From NCBI GenBank assembly GCA_017961765.1, contig JAGCWQ010000064.1, positions 1 to 36,577 on the forward strand: a stretch of DNA of 36,577 bases, in the 5' to 3' direction. Source of the stretch: Paludibacteraceae bacterium (GTDB lineage: Bacteria > Bacteroidota > Bacteroidia > Bacteroidales > Paludibacteraceae). Both the position numbers and the translations under genes were made by a program. Every line of letters begins with the position of its first letter. Within the stretch, counting starts at the first letter, position 1. The notes under the pieces are model-generated. The model searched no databases. It saw nothing but the letters and a program-made list of their open reading frames with translations, and was not told the DNA's origin. Shown here one piece after another: positions 14,868 through 23,719 of this stretch.

Positions 14868-17255
14868 TCATTTCGTCACAAAGCCATCCGTCTCCTTGGA
14901 GAAATCGACGATGAATTTTGTTCCATCTACGATGAAGCGGTATTCACGCTCTGTCACACTTGTCAACTTCGAGGTGATGTCATAAGAACATAGGCATTTG
15001 CATTGCTCTCCGGTTTGCAATCCTTGGATATAGATTGTCGGAACTCTGTCTCCAGTCATCGTCACCACTGATGAGATTTCACCACAGCAATTGAGTTCCA
15101 CGCCGTATGATACGATGAGGCATATACCAGTCGATGGGTCATAGTGATAGGAGACCAAAGTATCCGTGCCTTCCGTCCGAGAAGGAGTAATGTAATAGTC
15201 TTCCTCCGAATCCTTCTCCGAATTCTTCTCTACCTCAGCAGGACGTTCTGGAACATCCGCATCCCTTTGCTTTTTGCAAGCACTGCTTTCCAAGAAGGAG
15301 CCTCTCAGTTCTCTCAAGATGTTTCCCGCATAGCCTCCTTCACCAAATGCAAGATCGAACTCAATTCCATCCACATTGAAGTGGAAACTTCCAGGCTCAG
15401 AAACGATTATTTTCGTAGTGACATCATAGAGACACCAACACCTACAAATATCGCCACCTTCTATCGTAGTAACAGAAATCGTGTCTTGATTCATACTCAC
15501 AGTAGAACCTATGACAGCGCAGCAATGCTTCTTCTGATTGTAAGATACAATAGTGAGTTCCTTCGTTTGCGGATCATACCAGTAGGAAACCAAAGTGTCG
15601 GTAAACATCGCTCTTGTCGGAGGGTAGATGCTCTCTTCCTCACTTTCCCAATCGTCAGCGCCATCAACAGAACCCTTGCAAGGACTACTCTTCGCAAAGA
15701 AACCTCTTGGACCCTTATAAACCATTCCACCTCGAATCGTATCGGAAAGTTCATGGCTTCCTGCCGACAAATCAACAGAGAACTCCGTGCCATCCACGAA
15801 GAAGTGGTACCACTTCTTCTCAAGACCCGCCAACTGCGTGGTAATATCGAATGTACAGATACAATCACACATGAGGAGCTCTCCGTCATCTCCCCTTTGG
15901 AGATTCTCTACAGTACGAATCACGATGGTATCATTAGAGACGCTCACCTCAGAACCCCTTTCCGCACAACAATTCAACACCTGATTCAGAGAGGTAATGA
16001 CACCCGTACCTTTCTCCACATTGAATTGATAAGAGACCAAAATTTGTGAATCATTGAGTCTTGGACTTTCCATTAGCGTATCCGATGCTGGTTGAGGGAT
16101 GCTGTCCGCCAACCCGTCTGCTTGACTCAGGTCATTCATCTTACATTCGCTACTTCTCAAGAAGGCACCTCTTGGACCAACCTTAACAAAACCTTCCGCA
16201 ATGCCCGCTGGAGAGAGGTCCACATCAAACTCTGCCCCGTCCACTATAAAGTGGTATTTTTGAGCACTCAATTTCTTCAAAGTTGTAGTGACATCGTAAG
16301 TACAGATGCAATCACAAGCGAGGAGTGAGTCTTCAACCGCCTCTATGGACAAGATGGAAATTGTGTCATTTTTCACCTGCAAAAGCGAAGAGATTTCCGC
16401 ACAGCAGTTCAACAATATATTATAAGAAACGATAGTTCCCGTTCCTGCGTTTCCATCGAACTTGTAGTAAACCAACGTATCGGAGGCACCCAATGCCCTG
16501 TTCCAGCCTATGTTCGTTGCCAAGGAAGTTGCATCCATGGCATCCTGCCCAGCCAACTCATTTTTACAAGAGCTACTCTTTACGGAATCAATAGCCGGCA
16601 GGCAACAAGAGAGTTGTTGCTGCACAAAAGCAACACCCGAGATGGCTTTAGAAAGATCAACCTCGAATGATTGATCATCAACATGGAAATTATACGAGCG
16701 AGACTCAACATCAGTCAACAAGAAAGTTACGTCATATCGGCAGACACAGTTACACATACGATCGCCCAATTCAATAGGTACAAGGCGAACCTCACTAGAT
16801 GAATAGACCTCCATATAAGCGACCCACCCAGTTCCACAGCAAGATCCATGTACACCATGAAGGGTAACCTCCATCGTCTTTGCCGTTGAATCATATTGGT
16901 AGGTTGCCAACGTATCCGTATATTTCCAAGGGTTGCCTACACATTCGCTGACAGAAATTATAGATCCATCAATACCTTGATAGCCTGAAAAATAGACCTT
17001 ATCAATAATATTGTAATCTCTCAAAAAATAGAAATCTTTGTTTTTATAAGAACTCATGCAAACCTCAACCATAGAAGTTGTATCTTTCGGCTGATGAACA
17101 ACAGAATCCACGAGAGCAGCATCATAGATGCGGGTCACATAAGGTTTTTCGCAAGATTTGCACCCCGTGTACATATCAACATACATTTTTTGTATGGCCG
17201 AAGCGGAGAACATGCCCGCCAATGCCATAAGACCAGTAAGTATATATTTCTTCAT
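14868..17255 (-). CDS. Secreted cysteine-rich protein with five tandem repeats
   Basis: A 795-residue exported protein with a signal peptide (KKYILTGLMALAGMFSASA). After a short N-terminal region, about five units of 130-155 residues follow (near 95-224, 225-366, 367-521, 522-655 and 656-795). Most units carry SSxCK, an LVSYxYD strand, a CC pair, then a CxCxC(x)YD/FDVT motif and a closing HFxVDGxEFxVDLS strand, about six cysteines per unit. The unit resembles short cysteine-rich domains seen in Bacteroidales exported proteins, but I cannot name a Pfam family. Disulfide stabilisation or metal binding is inferred. No T9SS tail is visible. The gene starts 4 bp after the stop of the small T9SS-type gene, so they form one operon. 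Confidence 0.8.
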   Translation of the reverse strand: MKKYILTGLMALAGMFSASAIQKMYVDMYTGCKSCEKPYVTRIYDAALVDSVVHQPKDTTSMVEVCMSSYKNKDFYFLRDYNIIDKVYFSGYQGIDGSIISVSECVGNPWKYTDTLATYQYDSTAKTMEVTLHGVHGSCCGTGWVAYMEVYSSSEVRLVPIELGDRMCNCVCRYDVTFLLTDVESRSYNFHVDDQSFEVDLSKAISGVAFVQQQLSCCLPAIDSVKSSSCKNELAGQDAMDATSLATNIGWNRALGASDTLVYYKFDGNAGTGTIVSYNILLNCCAEISSLLQVKNDTISILSIEAVEDSLLACDCICTYDVTTTLKKLSAQKYHFIVDGAEFDVDLSPAGIAEGFVKVGPRGAFLRSSECKMNDLSQADGLADSIPQPASDTLMESPRLNDSQILVSYQFNVEKGTGVITSLNQVLNCCAERGSEVSVSNDTIVIRTVENLQRGDDGELLMCDCICTFDITTQLAGLEKKWYHFFVDGTEFSVDLSAGSHELSDTIRGGMVYKGPRGFFAKSSPCKGSVDGADDWESEEESIYPPTRAMFTDTLVSYWYDPQTKELTIVSYNQKKHCCAVIGSTVSMNQDTISVTTIEGGDICRCWCLYDVTTKIIVSEPGSFHFNVDGIEFDLAFGEGGYAGNILRELRGSFLESSACKKQRDADVPERPAEVEKNSEKDSEEDYYITPSRTEGTDTLVSYHYDPSTGICLIVSYGVELNCCGEISSVVTMTGDRVPTIYIQGLQTGEQCKCLCSYDITSKLTSVTEREYRFIVDGTKFIVDFSKETDGFVTK

Positions 17256-17259
17256 GACT

Positions 17260-17736
17260 TTACTCTTTTATTAGTTTAATCGATTGTTCGTTGACTCTCA
17301 AGACATAAACGCCTTTCGCGTCAGGCAAGACTAATTGCAGAGGCTCACCGTCCACCGAAGTCCTTTGTGCAAGTTTCTGTCCAAGGATAGAGAACAAGCC
17401 TACTTGCGAGTTCGCACTCAAACCCTCCACCAAAACATTCTGATTGTCAAGGTAGGAAACACGCACCTCATTGGATGCCACCGGATGAAGGCCAGAAGAG
17501 CCGCCATCATTGAAATAATACTTGTGGATCTCATCGAACAGATAAGCTGTCAAGGCCGCTCCAGTTACCACCACACTATCATTCCTATATTGGATGATAG
17601 GAGATTCCGTCAAAAGGGAAAACGTCTTTTTTGTCGAATCCTTGAATTCAATTGTTACGAGCGCAGGATCTACTGCATAGGCAGTCCCCAAAAATCCCAT
17701 TGCACCCAACAATAGACATAGACTTCGGTTTCTCAT
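17260..17736 (-). CDS. Small secreted protein with T9SS-like C-terminal tail
   Basis: A 158-residue exported protein (signal peptide NRSLCLLLGAMGFLGTAYA). Its layout matches the 155-residue protein at 10437-10904: an N-terminal VTIEFKDSTKKTFSLL region, a Tyr/Phe-rich middle (HKYYFND) and a tail GVYVLRVNEQSIKLIKE typical of T9SS type A signals. I chose the ATG at 17736; an upstream TTG would add two residues. It is the first gene of an operon with the cysteine-rich repeat protein, suggesting the two act together at the cell surface. Function unknown. Confidence 0.78.
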   Translation of the reverse strand: MRNRSLCLLLGAMGFLGTAYAVDPALVTIEFKDSTKKTFSLLTESPIIQYRNDSVVVTGAALTAYLFDEIHKYYFNDGGSSGLHPVASNEVRVSYLDNQNVLVEGLSANSQVGLFSILGQKLAQRTSVDGEPLQLVLPDAKGVYVLRVNEQSIKLIKE

Positions 17737-17782
17737 AAACAATTCCTTTAAAATTAATAATAAAATATACTAAATCACTTGA

Positions 17783-17790
17783 CAAATATA
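17783..17790 (-). promoter_or_regulatory. Candidate -7 element for the two-gene secreted-protein operon
   Basis: TATATTTG on the minus strand matches TAnnTTTG and lies about 50 nt before the start at 17736. The upstream -33 position has no good TTTG at the usual spacing. Confidence 0.45.
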
Positions 17791-17861
17791 AAGCACAAGG
17801 AAATACAATGATAAATATTTAACATAAATTTTTGACGAGGAAATTATTTTTCAGGGGCGTT

Positions 17862-17893
17862 TTTGAGAATTTGAGGGATAATGCATAATTTCG
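17862..17893 (+). promoter_or_regulatory. Promoter of the metallophosphoesterase gene
   Basis: TTTG (17862-17865), a 20-bp spacer and TAATTTCG (17886-17893) match the Bacteroidota consensus with one mismatch. Transcription would start near 17900, about 28 nt before the start codon. Confidence 0.6.
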
Positions 17894-17927
17894 CAAAAGA
17901 AAATAACCATCAGAAAAAAGAGACAAA

Positions 17928-19316
17928 ATGAGCAAAAGAAATATCAAAATAGCGATACCTCTCATTCTAATTTTAGGTTTAGGAATCCTAACATTCATAC
18001 GGTGGAACGCATGGTTCGGAAATCCGGAAGAACCCGCCTACACGACTGAAAAGAAAATCGGACGACTCACGCTCACCTTAGGCAACCAAGGGGAATACTC
18101 CAGAGCCTTCAGCTGGGTCTTCGGGGAGGAAGTTTCTCAAGGCACACTCTACTTGACAAAGGTGGGCAGCCAAGACACGACCACCATTCCTGCCAAATGC
18201 GATGTATGTCCATCCCGTTCCGGCAAAAGTGCCTACTTCCGAGCTTTCGCCGACCAATTGGACCACGGAAGCACCTATAGCTATCAAGTCCGCAACGGGG
18301 ATATTGCTTCCGAATGGCACCAATTCAACACCTTGGCAGACTCCACAAAAGAGAGCTTCTCCTTCCTCTATTTCGGAGACATCCAAGATTCCGACAGTAG
18401 CGACTACACGAGAAGGGTCATGAACGAAATCTATGATCAAAACAAAGAGACGCAATTCGTACTCCTCGGCGGCGACTTCATCGAACGTCCCATGGACATG
18501 TACTACAACATGGCCTACGACGGTTTGGGCAGGATGGCAACCGAAGTCCCTATCCTCGCCGTCACGGGAAACCACGAATATCTGAAGGGAATTGTAAGGA
18601 AAATCGACAGCCGATTTGCCTACGCCTTCCCCTACTACTTGGCATCGAAGGTAAAGGAGAACCACGTCTTCACGTTCACCTACGGAAATGCCCAATTCTT
18701 CCTGCTCGACTCCAACCGTGAATTTTGGAACTTGTCCGACCAACGGGAATGGCTGGAAGCCGAGATGGCAAAATCCACAGCGAAGTGGATGATCGTCGTC
18801 CTCCACCACCCAATTTACTCACTCAGAGGCGGGCTTAACAACTTCTTTGTCAAACAAAACTTCCAATCTGCTGTCGAAGGAGGGAAAACCCTTAAAAAGA
18901 TTGACCTCGTCCTACAAGCCCACGAACACGGCTACGCCCGCAAAAGGACTCCGATGACAGACGGCAAGAGCACCACTCCCCTCTACTCCGTCTCCTACTT
19001 CTCGGACAAGGCCTACTTCCAAAGTTTCGATGGCGACTACGAGCGTTGGGGAACCGCCAACCGCTACTACCAGAAAATCAGCATCAACGGAGATTCACTC
19101 TTCTTCCGCACCTACACTGACCAACACGAATTATACGATGAAGTAATCTTGTGCTATAACGACAGCGACAAACGCGCCACATTGGCGATCGACAAGGCCC
19201 AAGAGATTCCAGAGAAGGTCATCGTCCCTGATTGGTTCCGCCAAGTGAAAGGAGAGAAGAAAACGAAAAAGTATGAGCAATCCATCCAAGAGTGGAAGGA
19301 GAAGAAGGGGAAATAA
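17928..19316 (+). CDS. Purple-acid-phosphatase-like metallophosphoesterase
   Basis: A 462-residue calcineurin-like phosphoesterase held at the membrane or exported by an N-terminal hydrophobic segment (IKIAIPLILILGLGILTFI). Residues about 50-140 form a fibronectin/Ig-like domain as in purple acid phosphatases. The metal-binding motifs are all visible: FGDIQD (D151), GGDF (D183), GNHE (N215, H216), VLHHP and QAHEHGY. The enzyme should hydrolyse phosphomonoesters or diesters outside the cytoplasm; the substrate is unknown. The C-terminus is lysine-rich (EWKEKKGK). It has its own promoter and a hairpin downstream. Confidence 0.92.
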   Translation: MSKRNIKIAIPLILILGLGILTFIRWNAWFGNPEEPAYTTEKKIGRLTLTLGNQGEYSRAFSWVFGEEVSQGTLYLTKVGSQDTTTIPAKCDVCPSRSGKSAYFRAFADQLDHGSTYSYQVRNGDIASEWHQFNTLADSTKESFSFLYFGDIQDSDSSDYTRRVMNEIYDQNKETQFVLLGGDFIERPMDMYYNMAYDGLGRMATEVPILAVTGNHEYLKGIVRKIDSRFAYAFPYYLASKVKENHVFTFTYGNAQFFLLDSNREFWNLSDQREWLEAEMAKSTAKWMIVVLHHPIYSLRGGLNNFFVKQNFQSAVEGGKTLKKIDLVLQAHEHGYARKRTPMTDGKSTTPLYSVSYFSDKAYFQSFDGDYERWGTANRYYQKISINGDSLFFRTYTDQHELYDEVILCYNDSDKRATLAIDKAQEIPEKVIVPDWFRQVKGEKKTKKYEQSIQEWKEKKGK

Positions 19317-19337
19317 ATCCCTACACCATACGAAAAT

Positions 19338-19376
19338 TGGCGACCTATCAGAACAAAACGTTCTGCAAAGTCGCCA
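19338..19376. terminator. Two-tier hairpin between the phosphoesterase gene and purB
   Basis: TGGCGAC (19338-19344) pairs with GTCGCCA (19370-19376), and inside it CAGAAC pairs with GTTCTG around AAAAC. It probably terminates the phosphoesterase transcript, though no T-run follows on the plus strand. It precedes the purB -7 element by 17 bp, so an operator role is possible. Confidence 0.5.
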
Positions 19377-19393
19377 TATTCCAACAAAAAGAT

Positions 19394-19401
19394 TAAATTT
19401 G
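19394..19401 (+). promoter_or_regulatory. Candidate -7 element of purB
   Basis: TAAATTTG matches TAnnTTTG exactly and would start transcription near 19408, about 100 nt before purB. No good -33 box was found. Confidence 0.5.
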
Positions 19402-19510
19402 CACCTTTCAAAACAAAACAACAAGGGCCACGGAAATTGCAGTGCGATAGGTTTTTCCTTGATTCCAACCCGACTCGTTTTCCTAAGCCCGACTCTAAAA
19501 CAAATAAGAT

Positions 19511-20854
19511 ATGGATTTGAACGCATTGACAGCAATTTCGCCCATTGACGGTCGGTACAGAAGCAAAAGCGAAGATTTGGCTTCCTATTTCTCAGAATAC
19601 GCACTCATTCGCTACCGCGTATTGGTGGAGGTGGAATACTTCATCGCCTTATGCGAAATTCCTCTAAAGAACCTCAGCAGCATAGACAAGAACATCTACG
19701 GCTCACTAAGGAACATTTACCAATCATTCACGACCGACGATGCGCAAAGGATCAAAGACATAGAGAAGGTCACGAACCATGATGTCAAAGCCGTAGAATA
19801 CTTCCTCAAGGAGAAATTCGATGCGCTCAATTTACAAGCATACAAAGAGTTCATCCATTTCGGACTCACCTCCCAAGACATCAACAACACCTCTGTGCCT
19901 CTATCCATCAAGGAAGCTTTGAAGAATGTCGTCATTCCTCAAATCGAGGCACTCATCGCCGACTTGGCAAGCAAAGCAGAGGAGTGGAAGGATATCGCCA
20001 TGTTGGCGAAGACACACGGACAGCCAGCCTCCCCTACCCGCTTGGGCAAGGAAATCATGGTATTCGTGAGCCGTCTGCAAACGCAACTCGACCAATTGAA
20101 GTCGCTCCCATGCTCCGCAAAATTCGGTGGTGCTACAGGAAACTTCAATGCCCACCACGTGGCATTCCCTGATCGGGATTGGAAGGCATTCGGAAACCAC
20201 TTCGTCAACGACATCTTGGGTCTTCAACGCGAACAATGGACTACCCAAATCTCCAACTACGACAATTTGGGTGCCATCTTCGATTGCTTGAAGCGCATCA
20301 ACACCATCATGATCGACATGAACCGTGACTTCTGGATGTACATCTCCATGGAATACTTCAAGCAGAAGATCAAGGCAGGAGAGGTCGGCTCGTCTGCTAT
20401 GCCTCACAAGGTGAACCCTATCGACTACGAGAATGCAGAGGGTAACTTGGGCATCGCCAACGCCATCTTGGAGCACTTGTCTTCCAAGCTTCCTGTATCC
20501 AGGTTGCAACGCGACTTGACCGACTCCACCGTTCTCCGCAACGTGGGTGTTCCTTTCGGACACATGGTCATCGCCATCCAAAGCTCACTCAAAGGTTTAG
20601 GCAAACTGATTCTCAACGAGAAAGCCCTCTATAACGACTTGGACAACTGCTGGGCCGTCGTAGCGGAAGGTATCCAAACCATCCTCCGAAGGGAAGGCTA
20701 TCCAAACCCATACGAGACATTGAAGGCTCTCACTCGTACCAACTCGACCATCACGGCCGACTCCATCCACGAGTTCATCGAGACACTCAATGTCAGCGAA
20801 TCGGTCAAAGCCGAGTTGCGCGCCATCACGCCGCACAACTACACTGGCATGTAA
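19511..20854 (+). CDS. purB: Adenylosuccinate lyase
   Basis: A 447-residue member of the fumarase/aspartase superfamily, full length. It removes fumarate from SAICAR and from adenylosuccinate in purine synthesis and acts in the cytoplasm as a tetramer. Visible signatures are AISPIDGRYRSK at the N-terminus, HFGLTSQDINNTS (substrate-binding region), KTHGQPASPTRLGKE with the catalytic histidine, and the superfamily signature GSSAMPHKVNP at residues 293-303 on the mobile loop with the catalytic serine. It is monocistronic, with a -7 element upstream and a hairpin downstream. Confidence 0.98.
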   Translation: MDLNALTAISPIDGRYRSKSEDLASYFSEYALIRYRVLVEVEYFIALCEIPLKNLSSIDKNIYGSLRNIYQSFTTDDAQRIKDIEKVTNHDVKAVEYFLKEKFDALNLQAYKEFIHFGLTSQDINNTSVPLSIKEALKNVVIPQIEALIADLASKAEEWKDIAMLAKTHGQPASPTRLGKEIMVFVSRLQTQLDQLKSLPCSAKFGGATGNFNAHHVAFPDRDWKAFGNHFVNDILGLQREQWTTQISNYDNLGAIFDCLKRINTIMIDMNRDFWMYISMEYFKQKIKAGEVGSSAMPHKVNPIDYENAEGNLGIANAILEHLSSKLPVSRLQRDLTDSTVLRNVGVPFGHMVIAIQSSLKGLGKLILNEKALYNDLDNCWAVVAEGIQTILRREGYPNPYETLKALTRTNSTITADSIHEFIETLNVSESVKAELRAITPHNYTGM

Positions 20855-20879
20855 TCCAGAAACAACAACAAGAATTTAC

Positions 20880-20904
20880 GACGGGGAACCTTAGGCTCCC
20901 CGTC
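20880..20904 (+). terminator. Hairpin downstream of purB
   Basis: GACGGGGA (20880-20887) pairs with TCCCCGTC (20897-20904) around a 9-base loop that can pair further. ATTCTTCT follows, a weak T-tract. It most likely ends the purB transcript 25 nt after the stop codon. Confidence 0.65.
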
Positions 20905-20939
20905 ATTCTTCTAAATGCCCCAGTTCGAAACCAGGGGCC

Positions 20940-22817
20940 ATGATAGATTACCCAAAACAGACCCTATTCATGAAACCTCAATTTTACACCCTCCTGAAAC
21001 GTTTTGTAGGAGCCTACAAGGGCCATGTTGCCTTGAACATAGCCTGCAACATCATCTCCACCGTTTTCAGCATCTTTTCGTTCGCCCTCATCATCCCGAT
21101 TCTTGAAATCCTCTTCAAGACTTCGCAAGCCACCTATACCTACCAACCTTTTGCTTGGGACGTCAACGTCATCAAGAACAATGCTTACTGGTGGGTGTCC
21201 AACTATATCGAACAAAACGGTGGCGTGCAGACCCTGATGATTTTGGGCATCCTGCTCGTGGTGATGACCTTTCTAAAGACAAGCGTCGCCTATTTGGCCA
21301 GCTTCTTCATCATCCCGATGAGGACAGGCATCGTACGTGACATGCGTAACCAGATGTACAAGAAAGTGGTGGACCTCAACTTGGGCTTCTACCATGACAA
21401 GCAGAAGGGAGACATCATCGCCCGCATGACGGGAGACGTGAACGAGGTGGAAGTCTCCATCATGAGTTCCATCGAATTGCTCTCGAAAAATCCGATCATG
21501 ATCATCGTTTACTTAAGCATCATGCTGATGCTGAGTTGGCAACTGACCCTCTTCGTGCTCGTCGTACTTCCCATAGCAGGTGTCATCATGGGAAAGATAG
21601 GCAAGTCGCTCAAACGCTCCTCCAAGATTGCCCAGACGCAGTTGGGACAACTCCTCTCACAGATAGAGGAAACGTTGGGCGGATTGCGTGTCATCAAGGC
21701 ATTCAATGCTGAGAAGGCCGTTTCCACCCGTTTCGGCGAGATGAACCAAGATCTGACGGACACCAACACCCATGTGAACCGACGCTACGTCATGGCGCAC
21801 CCCATGAGCGAGTTCCTCGGCACCACTACCATCGCCATCGTGCTCTTCTTCGGAGGAATGCTGATCTTAGGCGAATCGGAAGGCGGGCTCCTGCCCATCA
21901 CCTCCTCCCTATCGGCAGCCGAATTCATCTATTACCTCGTCATCTTCTACAGCATCATCAACCCTGCCAAGGACTTGACCAAAGCCCTCTACAGCATCGA
22001 GAAGGGTAAAGCCTCCTTGGAGCGTATCGATGTCATCCTACAATCGGAGAACCCGTTGAAAGAGGTGAAAGACCCTGTTGAGGCGAAACCGTTCCAAGAC
22101 AAAATAGAGTACAAGGATGTCAGCTTCCGCTACAACGAGGAGTGGGTACTGAAAAACATCAACCTGACCATCGAGAAGGGCAAGACCGTCGCTTTGGTCG
22201 GCCAGTCAGGTTCCGGAAAATCGACGCTGGTCGATCTTCTTCCCCGCTTCTACGACGTAGAGAAAGGTTCCATCACCATTGACGGCACCAACATCAAGAA
22301 CCTACGTCTCTGTGACCTCCGCTCCTATATGGGCAATGTCAACCAAGAGGCCATCCTCTTCAACGACACCGTCTTCAACAACATCACGTTCGGTGTGGAG
22401 AACGCCACCTTGGAGCAAGTGATTGAGGCAGCCAAAATCGCCAACGCACACGAGTTCATCATGGCCATGGAAGAGGGCTACCAAACGAACATTGGCGACC
22501 GTGGAGGACGGCTCTCTGGAGGTCAACGGCAACGAATCAGCATAGCCCGGGCCATTCTGAAAAACCCGCCAATCCTCATTTTGGACGAAGCCACTTCGGC
22601 TCTCGATACAGAATCGGAGAAGTTGGTACAAGAGGCCATAGAGCACCTCATGAAGACAAGGACGACCATCGTCATCGCCCATAGGCTATCCACCATCCGC
22701 AGCGCAGACGAGATATGCGTCATGCAAGACGGTGAAATTGTAGAACGAGGCAAACACGACGAATTGATGGCTCTCAACGGTGTTTACAGAAAATTGCACG
22801 ACATGCAATCACTGTAA
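20940..22817 (+). CDS. MsbA-like ABC exporter (fused permease and ATPase)
   Basis: A 625-residue half-transporter that should work as a homodimer in the inner membrane. The N-terminal half is an ABC type-1 transmembrane domain with about six helices. The C-terminal ATPase has Walker A GQSGSGKST (421-429), signature LSGGQ (525-529), Walker B PILILDEAT and the H-loop IVIAHRLST. The best relatives by pattern are lipid A/lipid flippases (MsbA) and multidrug exporters; the sequence does not settle the substrate. Translation may begin at the internal MKPQFYTLL (20970), which would remove ten residues with no export signal value. It lies 85 bp after purB, past a hairpin. Confidence 0.92.
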   Translation: MIDYPKQTLFMKPQFYTLLKRFVGAYKGHVALNIACNIISTVFSIFSFALIIPILEILFKTSQATYTYQPFAWDVNVIKNNAYWWVSNYIEQNGGVQTLMILGILLVVMTFLKTSVAYLASFFIIPMRTGIVRDMRNQMYKKVVDLNLGFYHDKQKGDIIARMTGDVNEVEVSIMSSIELLSKNPIMIIVYLSIMLMLSWQLTLFVLVVLPIAGVIMGKIGKSLKRSSKIAQTQLGQLLSQIEETLGGLRVIKAFNAEKAVSTRFGEMNQDLTDTNTHVNRRYVMAHPMSEFLGTTTIAIVLFFGGMLILGESEGGLLPITSSLSAAEFIYYLVIFYSIINPAKDLTKALYSIEKGKASLERIDVILQSENPLKEVKDPVEAKPFQDKIEYKDVSFRYNEEWVLKNINLTIEKGKTVALVGQSGSGKSTLVDLLPRFYDVEKGSITIDGTNIKNLRLCDLRSYMGNVNQEAILFNDTVFNNITFGVENATLEQVIEAAKIANAHEFIMAMEEGYQTNIGDRGGRLSGGQRQRISIARAILKNPPILILDEATSALDTESEKLVQEAIEHLMKTRTTIVIAHRLSTIRSADEICVMQDGEIVERGKHDELMALNGVYRKLHDMQSL

Positions 22818-22880
22818 CCGATTAAGAATTAACAAATAAGAATCAATAGACACAAGCATACAAATAGCAAAGGAGTCTTT

Positions 22881-22896
22881 TGGCACGGTATTTGTA
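22881..22896 (+). promoter_or_regulatory. Candidate sigma-54 (RpoN) promoter
   Basis: TGGCACG-N4-TTGTA matches the -24/-12 consensus TGGCACG-N4-TTGCW with one change (C to T at the -12 dinucleotide). The GG and G positions are 12 bp apart as required. It lies in the 227-bp gap after the ABC exporter and would start transcription near 22907. Confidence 0.5.
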
Positions 22897-22906
22897 CCTC
22901 TACAGA

Positions 22907-23008
22907 CAGAGTCGTGAGATTCCTTTATATAAGATTTGTAGTTTAGTTCTAAGTTGCACCCCAAAAGGGTGTTTAAAAGCCACTTCCCCAAAAGTGGCTT
23001 TTATTTTT
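22907..23008 (+). ncRNA. Candidate small RNA driven by a sigma-54 promoter
   Basis: From the predicted start near 22907 to the terminator ending near 23008 lies a stretch of about 100 nt without a plausible ORF. It can form a small hairpin (CACCC/GGGTG, 22957-22971) followed by the terminator hairpin. The 5' part is single-stranded and AT-rich. Alternatively the segment is only the 3' untranslated region of the exporter gene. Not matched to any family. Confidence 0.4.
22975..23008 (+). terminator. Strong intrinsic terminator after the ABC exporter region
   Basis: An 11-bp perfect stem (AAAAGCCACTT and its complement, 6-base loop at 22986-22991) is followed by TATTTTT on the plus strand. On the minus strand it also lies 40 nt after the stop of the gene at 23045, so it may act in both directions. 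Confidence 0.85.
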
Positions 23009-23044
23009 GGATCCACTTTATTTACACTTACACGTCCCGGCTTT

Positions 23045-23611
23045 CTATCTCTTTTTCACCCTTAAATAGCCATCATCATCGGCAAATAAATTCGTGTGAT
23101 CACCCTCGTAGTTCTTGTAAATTAAAGTTCCCTTACCATTTGGTTTTCCTACAGGATCTTGAAAAACACGAATCTGCGTCTTCTCCAATCGGATAGATTT
23201 TCTGCCCACATTCAATGATATCTCAAAGCGATTGTTGTTCTTGTTCACGTTAAAGCTCAACCTCCCCGTTTGCATTCTGTCTTCTCCGTAAACTTCATCA
23301 AATACTCGAAGCATCTCCTTTTCATTGAAGTACATAAAACATGTGTAATGATACTTTGGGGTGTCCCACTCTATTCTAGATTCTTTTATGCGTAATGGAT
23401 ACTTGAAAGCCTCGTTGTATTTAGGTGTTTCCCAATAATACTCACCATTGGTAAATTGAGATTTCACTTTGCAAATTGAAGTTGCACTATCCTCAAATTC
23501 AAAATTCAATGAATAGTTGAATCGTTGTATGTACTGTTCAATCAATCGAGCTGGAGATCCATGCTTTTTCAGGTATGAGAGCCAAAATAAGAACTCATCA
23601 ATAAAACCCAA
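23045..23611 (-). CDS. Hypothetical protein
   Basis: A 188-residue protein of unknown function with no signal peptide and no motif I recognise. It is rich in aromatic and charged residues, with repeated WETPKYNEAFKYP/WDTPKYHYTCF-like segments and a basic, strand-rich C-terminal half. The only start in frame is TTG at 23611; the frame is closed 12 nt upstream by TAA. An ATG 9 nt upstream of it lies one frame off (ATG TTT GGG TTT TAT TGA), so a one-base slip at the T-rich stretch is conceivable. A very good promoter lies about 45 nt upstream, which supports a start near here. Confidence 0.6.
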   Translation of the reverse strand: MGFIDEFLFWLSYLKKHGSPARLIEQYIQRFNYSLNFEFEDSATSICKVKSQFTNGEYYWETPKYNEAFKYPLRIKESRIEWDTPKYHYTCFMYFNEKEMLRVFDEVYGEDRMQTGRLSFNVNKNNNRFEISLNVGRKSIRLEKTQIRVFQDPVGKPNGKGTLIYKNYEGDHTNLFADDDGYLRVKKR

Positions 23612-23662
23612 ACATGGAGCTTCTTACAATAGATTTATAGGAGCTTTTCACATTCATCTCAA

Positions 23663-23694
23663 CAAATATAGATACTTTCGGCTAACCATACAAG
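23663..23694 (-). promoter_or_regulatory. Promoter of the hypothetical gene at 23045-23611
   Basis: On the minus strand CTTG (23691-23694), a 20-bp spacer and TATATTTG (23663-23670) match the Bacteroidota consensus. Transcription should start near 23656. Confidence 0.6.
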
Positions 23695-23719
23695 AAAAGG
23701 GAGCCTTCTCCTATGCATT

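Noticed and set aside
20915-20942. tRNA-like T-loop (GTTCGAAACC) after purB
   Set aside because: Flanking bases do not form a T-stem, and no anticodon or acceptor arms are present.
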